Assembly: GCA_002794785.1 (NCBI GenBank)
Contig: NBBA01000025.1
Span: 124,001-188,000 of the forward strand
Length of the DNA stretch: 64,000 bases
Source of the DNA: Coniferiporia sulphurascens
Taxonomy: Eukaryota > Basidiomycota > Agaricomycetes > Hymenochaetales > Hymenochaetaceae
Direction: 5' to 3'
Part shown: positions 57,223 to 64,000 of the stretch, in pieces
Layout of the letters: every line of letters starts with the position of its first letter
How positions within the stretch are numbered: position 1 is the stretch's first letter
Translations under genes and position numbers: made by a program
Notes under the pieces: generated by a model
Told to the model about the DNA's origin: nothing
The model's input: only the letters and a program-made list of their open reading frames with translations
The model's database searches: none

Positions 57223-57722
57223 GCACCACCCTGAGTGCTGGTGGGCAGCAAAAGTCATAATGCTCTGGAAACTGAACAAAAAGGACCCCTTCTCGCCATG
57301 TTCATACCGGCCCATCACCCTTGAGGAGACCCTAGGGAAACTCCTCGAAAAGATAATAGCTAACCGACTCCAGTTCCTTGCCAACACATGGGGCTGGTTG
57401 CCACCTAACCAGTATGGGGGGCGCCAAGGCCACTTGGTCTATGACACCGCCCAACACCTCCTACAGATTGTGGAGCGCGCCCATGCAGAGGGCCTTGTCT
57501 GCTCAGTCCTAGCGGTCGACATCCAGGGCTTCTTCGACTCAGTACACCCCCAACTCCTCCACCAACAGCTGTTGGACCTCAGTTGCGCCCCAGATATGGC
57601 CAACTGGTGCTTATCCTTCATGATGGACCGGCAGGTCGCTGTTGCATTTGATGGCACCACCCTCCCTACTGCACCCAAACCCGACTTCGGCACACTGCAA
57701 GGCTCGCCAGTCTCCCCCATCC
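57223..57722 (+). pseudogene. LINE-A reverse transcriptase fragment
   Basis: Open frame from HHPECWWAAKVIMLW through SYRPITLEETLGKLLEK, NQYGGRQGHLVYD, GFFDSVHP to TLQGSPVSPIL, where P of the usual GTPQG is L. It stops before the YVDD box, where the next LINE 5' end begins. Confidence 0.82.
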
Positions 57723-59240
57723 TCCTTCTTGACCAGTAACCACCACCATCGACTAGTGAGGGCAGCTAAAACTCCCCCATGTCGAACCCAAGTGATTACC
57801 GGAATGCAATTCATCGCACCCGACCAGCCATCTCCTCATCCTCGTCAGCTAGTCTAGCTGCTGCGAGAGCCGCCGAAGCCGCCGCCATGCGCGAGATGAC
57901 CCCCACCCCCTACATGCAAAACCCCCTCTTGGCCCCGACCTCCTCCCCGGATGTCCTAGCACCCTCCCCCGCCATTGGCAACTCCAAATTGGTGTCAGCC
58001 TATGACTTCACTGCCCAGGTGTGCATGGAGTCAAGGCAAGCATCACAAACCGGCTCCCCAGCTGACTCGGTAGGGTCGATCCACGGCTCCAATGAATTCA
58101 GCGAGATGGCCCCAGAAATGGCGGTCGACCCCCACACCCCCCCACAACAGGTGGGAGGTGCAAGCCTCGGGCAAAAATGCTCCTCAGCCGCCATGTCACC
58201 TCTCACTCCAAGAGGACCCCCAGCCCAGCAGCATGAACAACACACCTCAGGGTTCATGCATGCCCTCTCCCACACCCTGGACGACTTCGACGAACAGACC
58301 AGGGACGCCACCACCGAGACAATCGACATCAAGGCCGTGCAGTTTGTGGGCGATCTCCTCTGGAATGTTCAACAGATGCTGGCCAAAATTGCTTAGGAAA
58401 GGAAAGACCCCCAACACATCATCTACCACAACGTGGTGATAGCCTACAACTTTGTGAAAGACAGGATGGAAATCACCCTCCCAGAACCCTTCGCCCCAGC
58501 TCGCCCCCCCCAAAGGGCCCCGGACACCACCGGGACCCCCAGCACCGCCCCCATGACCCCGGAAATGAGAGCACTGACTGACGCAGTCAAGCGCCTGACT
58601 ACTGACATGGCTTCTATTTCACATCAGATGGCATCCATCAGCTCCAGGCCTGCCCAACGTCAACAACAGCAACAACAGCAACAGCAACCAGCCCCCCAGG
58701 CCGCCATCACCGCTGCCCCACCTCCTATGCACAAGTGGCCACATCAGCGGCCCCCCCAACAACCACCAACCCCACACCAGTGGCCCCAGCTGCTGGAGTG
58801 GTCATCAACCTGGCACCGAAGAAGAAGAAGCACACAAGGAAGGTGCCCCCCCCACCCACAATGTATGCCAAGGACCCAACCTTGGTCCTCACCCCAACCG
58901 TTGGCATCTGTGCCGAAAACCAGAAATCCGCGATGGCTCTAACCAAGGTGTCACATGAGTTTTTTGCCTCCCTCCCTACCGCAGACCATGTCCCAGTCCT
59001 CTCCTCTTCATTTAATGTGAAGGGAAACATTGTGACTACATTTGCAGCATGACCATCCTCGGCTAACCCGACCATGGAGATGATCATTGATTGTCACTCC
59101 GCAGCATACACCAACCACATGCGCACAGAGTGCATTACAGCAGGAGTCACAATCCCATCCGCTTTCTCCCTCACCCCCTCCAGAGTCCGCCCTAGGTCCG
59201 CACTTCACATCTCCATGGTGCCTTGCAAGGACTTCCTGTT
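57723..59240 (+). mobile_element. LINE-A 5' end: leader and most of ORF1
   Basis: Starts TCCTTCTTGACCAGTAACC after RT sequence ending CCCCCATCC, then the standard 56-nt leader and ORF1. It stops at about 59240 where the 1.3-kb head begins. Confidence 0.82.
57779..59240 (+). pseudogene. LINE-A ORF1, 3'-truncated
   Basis: MSNPSDYRNAIHRTR start, YDFTAQVCME, FVGDLLWNVQQML, TAG at 58394-58396 (glutamine codon in paralogues), polyglutamine (58661-58687), a 1-nt deletion near 58720 shifting TSYAQV, PKKKKHTRK, YAKDPTLVLTPTV, TGA at 59050-59052. Ends within VPCKDFLF; the cysteine knuckles are lost. Confidence 0.84.
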
Positions 59241-60526
59241 CACCTTCTTGTCCTCTTACCACCACCATCTCTGGTTTTCACTGGGGGTCGCCTGGGGGTT
59301 CGTCACAGCAACCCGTGCTCTGGTCTGGTATACTACTGGGTCAACATGAGAGAAGGCTACCGACTGCACACTGGTCCTCTGGAGTGCATGCTCACTGGTC
59401 ATCCAGTCGCTGTAACGGCAGTCCCGAAGACGCAAAAGGGGCTCTAGGGCTCGCCAGAGGGTATGCAACCCATCGTTAACGTTGCATTGGGGGGATGACT
59501 CGGTGAGGATGATTCTCTCTCATGTCTGCTGTGCCTTCTCGGGGTGTGGTGCCTCGACTGGTCTGCTGGTCATGCCCTCGGGCCTGGTCAGCGGGGCAAG
59601 GCACAAAGTGCGCCAGTTGGGGGGGAACATGACGATAATGTTTCCATGGGAGTCGGGAAACCCTCTGCCCACTAGTGGTCGGTGGAAACCGGGAAACCTC
59701 GGGTTCAGCGAAAGTCGGGTCTAATCCTCTGGGATTGATGCAGTTGCATTGAGGCCGTGATGACCGACATGTCATATCAAAAACTGCTCCCCAAATTCCC
59801 AAAAGGGTCTCTGATGATGGCACTAGTTGCTAAAAGGAGATAGGGGTCTCATAACACATGGCATGGCGGTAATAACCATCTGATGCAGAAATGCGACAGG
59901 ACACCATGGGCCTCTCGGGTGGGATGGGCCCCCTTGAGGTGGTTAGTAAGAGGCACTCCCTGGTGGCTGTAAAAAGCGTCGGGGCCCACCCCTCTGCGAC
60001 ACGGAGATTCTGGCACGCTGCAGATCCAGAAGCGGGAAAACCCTTAAATGCGGGCCCCAAGTATTCCCCGCAGAGTGTGTTGGGGTAACACCTGATGCTG
60101 ATGTGGGTTCTGAAGCACGTGCCAGGGCATGGGAAACTCAGTGCGCTGAGCGGGCCATAGTGGCAGGGGATAGTTCCCTCTGTTGGCTTGAGAGGACTAA
60201 ATCCTCCATGGGTTCTAATGGGGGTAATTCCCATTTGGGCTTAAGTTGATTCCTTGACATGCAGCGGTGCTTCACATCACCAATCGGGTACGGGGGGGCG
60301 TGAGTCCAGGCGGCTGGGGGTGGTGGGGTAGTGCCTACAGCGCCACAACCCTCACACTACACCTCTGGTGCGTTGGGTAGCTCTAATCTCACCTTTAGGC
60401 CTGTGCGGCATGAAGGACAGCGGGAGGGGTTTGTCGGGCCCCATATCCCGAGGAAGGTGCACACATATGTTGGGCCCCGCAAGGGCGTCCTTTAGTCAGG
60501 CTGCCACGCCAGTCCCTATGGGGGAT

Positions 60527-61086
60527 TGTTAAGCTCAACGGTTATGCGATGATCGACGTCGGGGCTTCCTGATCGTCGGGACTGATGGTACGGCAACTGG
60601 GCTTCCCAGATGTCATAAGTCGAGGGATGATCGTCGATGGGGCTTCCTGATCGGCGATGTGGACGCGAGGTGCTTCCTATAGCGAGTCGGGTTACGACGA
60701 AATGACTAGTAGCTAATAGACACGCAGTAGACTGGTGGTAGCAGATAGTGGGCTTGTATGAACAAAGAGCACAAGCTTAGGGCTTGTGCTACTGAAGTTA
60801 CATGCTTATATGCTATTCTATGTGTTTGCTACTGTAGCGACTTGGTTAGGTGTGTTTACCAGACTATGGAAGGTCATGGAACTCAAGGGGATGCCTTGGT
60901 AATACAAGTACGGTGATCAGTAAGCAAAGCACGTCATGATGGTGCAAGAAGGCGTCATCATGGCGTCTTATGGCAGAAGGCGAATAAGGATGAGTAAGGT
61001 AGAGAAATGGGGGAGTTGCGCTGACTGATGGTGACGAAAGGGAAGTGAGTCAGCACAGTAAGGGAAAGTAAAGGAAAATTGTAACA
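60527..61086 (+). repeat. solo LTR, TSD gggat
   Basis: 560 bp with standard ends; duplication gggat (60522-60526 and 61087-61091). The LINE C-terminal coding sequence PYG-GYWLSFDS continues across it. Confidence 0.92.
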
Positions 61087-61537
61087 GGGATACTGGCTGA
61101 GTTTTGACTCAGCCTACCGCTGCAGGCACAGCCTGATATCACATTGCAGATGGCACAACCACCCTCCCTGGCCCGCGCAGTCGACCGCCCACATCCTCGG
61201 TGGCTGTAGTACCTTCCACCCCTGGATATGACGCGTATGGCCACCTCGGGACCCTCTCCCAGTCCACCATTCAGAGTGGGCTGACGAAAACCGCCTCCCG
61301 GTTCTGCGCCGCTGGCTAAAGCTGACGGGGCATCTTAACCGCCTCTCCAACTGCGCCACAGGCGCCATCCGGCTGGCTTTTGCCACGATGGACCTGGACG
61401 GCCACACCACTGACAAGGATATGGACCTGGACCTCCTAAGGGAATACATGTGTCGTATGCTTGGACCTTGAATGTGGGACTCGGACCCAGCCCTATTAGA
61501 GCTGTCAGGTACACTCCCACCTTTCCCCACTGACTAA
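61087..61537 (+). pseudogene. LINE-A ORF2 C-terminal domain
   Basis: YWLSFDSAYRCRHSLISHCRW, HNHPPWPAQ, HILGGCSTFHPWI, then TGA near 61228, HHSEWADENRL, DKDMDLDLLREYM, TGA near 61468 (CCT TGA; CGA in paralogues), stop 61535-61537. Confidence 0.82.
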
Positions 61538-61835
61538 CACCTGCCTTTCGGAATCCCCCATGATACGTCTCGGCCGGTGCCCTCGCCCTCCCTTTCCATT
61601 TCTAAGCTTCTTACCTTAAACCTGCCCTCACCTGCTTGGTCTGTTCGTAGCAATATGTATTCCTCCCTCTTTCTTCTGTGTTCCCTACTAAATAGGGGCT
61701 CTCCACACTTCGGCACCCTTTGGGGAGCAGAGCCCCTGCCCAGTTTTGTGCGATGCGCAATGATGGGCGCCTCCATTGTTATGTAGTTAGGGCCCCCCCT
61801 TTGGGGGGGCAGCTTGTAATTATGTAACACTGCAG

Positions 61836-61870
<35 letters not shown>

Positions 61871-64000
61871 GGTGGTCATTGCCCTTTCGGCCCCCCCCTC
61901 CGGTTTTAAAAACCTGCCGGCTCCTCCCAGCCGACAAGGAGGAATGGACCGACATCGCCTTCCCTCTCCTCGAAGCAGTGTTCCGCTTACCAGGGTGCAA
62001 CACCCATGCCCTGGACATTAAAGCTAAGGCGGTCAGCGATGCTATGGTCACCGCCCTTCAGCCGTTCACCCACCTCTCAAAGCCATCAAAAGCGGAAGTT
62101 CCATGGTGGTCACCCCACTGCAAGAACCTTCTATCCGCCATTAAGATGGCTACCACCCCCCTCCAGCATGCAGCAGCTCGACGTGCCTTCAAAAGAGGTG
62201 TTAGGACAGCCAAAAGACAGTTCTACGCCGACCAGGCATCAGAAGCGGATGCCTCCAACATCTGGAACTGGGCCAAATGCAGCCTAGGCAACCGACCAAC
62301 CCCCATCCCCTCGCTCAAAAAGCGAGATGGCTCCTTCACCCAGATGGATGCCGAGAAAGGTGAGCTCTTCTGCGAAATTTTCTTTATGCCCCCCCCACCT
62401 CTGGCAGCGGCCAACACCCTGCCGCCACCACCCCACCCAGCTGCCCCACCCATACTCCTTTCGGAGCTCATGGGGGCACTGTCTGACACCTCCAACTTGT
62501 CGGCTCCGGGCCTCTCGGGAATAGGCTACTGACCCCTGAAATGGGTGGTCGATGCCTACCCCAATGAGACTTTATCACTTTTCAACGACTGTCTGCACCT
62601 GGGGCACCACCCAGAGTGCTGGTGGGCGGCAAAAGTGGTAATGCTCCAGAAGCCTAACAAGAAGGACCCCTTCTCACTGTGCTCATACCGGCCCATTACC
62701 CTTGAGGAGACCCTAGGGAAACTCCTGGAAAAAATCATAGCTAACCGGCTCCAGTACCTCACAAACACGTGGGACTGGCTGCCACCTAACCAGTATGGGG
62801 GGCATCAAGGCCATTCGGTCTATGATGCAGCCCAACACCTCTTACAGATTGCAGAATGCGCCCACTCGGAGGGCCTTGTCTGTTCGGTCCTCGCAGTCGA
62901 CATTCAGGGCTTCTTCGACTCAGTGCACCCCCAACTCCTCCACTGACAATTGTTAGAACTCGGTTGCGCCCCTGACATGGCCAACTGGTGCTTGTCTTTC
63001 ATGACGGACCAGCAGGTCACCGTTGCCTTCGATGGCACCACCCTCCCTACTGCCCCAAAACCCGACTTCGGCACCCCCCAAGGATCGCCGGTCTCCCCCA
63101 TCCTGTCGACTATATTTGCAGGGGTGGTCCTCTGGCACTTTCACCAAGCTGACACCACCACCCTGGCATATGTCGATGACCACTTACTAATCTGCGTAGG
63201 TCCCTCAGTGGCATCCAACTGCTGCGCCCTCGCCAGCGCCTACCAACAACTTGACACCCTCTTCAGCACCATCGGTCTCAACATCAAGGCTGCCAAAACG
63301 GAGTGTCTCCATTTCCACCCACCACAGCAATGCACTGGCTATGACAGCTGGGACACTGCCGGCATACAGGTCAACCCTAGCACCCTGATCCGCCCCTCAA
63401 TCCCGCTGTGGTGGTTGGGGATATGGTGGGATCCGGGCCTCTCCTTCAAGCCCCATGTTGAGCGCATGCGCTCCAAGGGGCTCTCAACACTAGCCACCCT
63501 CCGCATCCTGGGCAATACCCAGCGTGGCATATCAGCCCTCCTCCTCCGCCGCCTGTATACCTCCTGCATCTGCTCAGTCCTCACCTGGGGAGCACCAGTT
63601 TGGTACCATGGCCGCCACCAAAAAACATTAGTAAACTGCCTCCAGGCCGTGCAAAACACGGCCTGCCACTGGATCCTGGGCATCTTCAAAGGCGCCTCCC
63701 CCCATTCCACTAATTTCCTTTGCTCTGTTCCCCCTCTTTCTTTCTATTTTGAGTATATAAAGACTACCCATTCTCTATGCCTATGGCGCACCCCTCACTC
63801 TATTGGCTGTAAACCATTTAAAAACATAGCTAACAGACCTTTCACCTTTTCTTTGCAGGTCCGAGCCCCTCGGGTTCAACAGGTCCCTGCATACACACAT
63901 CCCCCATGGACGGACCCCCTGGCCTTCACCAATGGCCGAGTCCACTTCACCACACCCTCCACCCTGGTCAGCGCCGACACCCGCAAACAATTTGTGAGCG
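61871..64000 (+). pseudogene. LINE-A ORF2, linker through RT to the start of RNase H, runs off the window
   Basis: Starts at RWSLPFRPPPPVLKT in the endonuclease-RT linker, directly after the tail of the chimeric element. One frame throughout, with just two stops: TGA at 62530-62532 (CGA in the copy near 40950) and TGA at 62944-62946 (CGA near 19583). From 62947 to the window end about 350 codons are open, including FGTPQGSPVSPIL and AYVDDHLLICVG. It is the best preserved RT in the window. Confidence 0.88.

Larger units (their letters stand above)
59241..61870 (+). mobile_element. second chimeric element: 1.26-kb head plus LINE-A 3' end, with solo LTR
   Basis: Head 59241-60500 starts CACCTTCTTGTCCTC and is collinear with 9458-10779 (shared blocks include gatgatggcactagttgct and ggaaggtgca near the end). 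It is joined to LINE-A at RNase H/C-terminal sequence (CHASPYGG region), much further upstream than the join in the first copy. Tail: C-terminal domain, 3' UTR, hairpin, (ATA)n tail to 61870. Left flank is ORF1 and right flank is the ORF2 linker, so no TSD is recognisable. Confidence 0.65.

Overview
The window looks like part of a transposon graveyard in a basidiomycete fungus, probably an agaricomycete. The grounds are a Plavaka-type transposase (a DNA transposon family known from basidiomycetes), short introns of about 50-70 nt with GT-AG ends, and a dense mass of non-LTR retrotransposons (LINEs) with a gag-like ORF1 and an APE / reverse transcriptase / RNase H ORF2, an architecture of the Tad1/I kind. 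No rRNA, CRISPR, operon or clear host housekeeping gene is visible. The LINE, LTR and copy names used here (family A with subfamilies A2 and A3, family B) are mine.

Layout. 1-4780: an AT-richer block with a two-exon coiled-coil gene (483-1591) and a decayed four-exon Plavaka transposase (1729-4780). 5015-11010: family A LINE pieces, some nested, including a 1.5-kb chimeric non-autonomous element (9458-10960). 11011-11565: unassigned DNA. 11566-15662: a family B LINE (-) split by a family A LINE (+), which itself carries a 256-bp insertion and a solo LTR. 15663-22101: a family A LINE (+) holding a younger family A copy, an A3 copy (-) and a solo LTR. 22102-23843: family B 3' ends, a second 257-bp insertion, a Ty1/copia pol scrap and a LINE 5' end. 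23844-35187: a family B LINE (-) holding a family A LINE (+), which in turn holds an almost full-length A2 LINE (-, 6.4 kb). 35188-50773: a full-length family A LINE (-) holding a full-length family A LINE (+, 35627-43885), a 3'-UTR-only copy and a solo LTR. 50774-64000: further truncated, inverted and chimeric LINE copies, including an element with a tRNA-like head and a LINE 3' end (51412-53305), a second copy of the 1.3-kb head (59241-61870), and a LINE that runs off the window end.

The nesting is readable because most insertions have target-site duplications (TSDs) of 12-18 bp and A-rich tails, as expected for target-primed reverse transcription. The six ~560-bp solo LTRs (TGTTA...TAACA) have 5-bp TSDs in five cases. 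This gives a relative chronology. Nearly every ORF is broken, most often by TGA where paralogues keep CGA, which points to C-to-T decay at CpG. ORF1 and ORF2 overlap as ATGA in all four places where the junction is present. Both LINE families end in an 8-bp stem with a 3-nt loop followed by a similar AT-rich tail. The most novel items are the two kinds of chimeric element that join an unrelated head to a LINE 3' end and show a LINE-type TSD.
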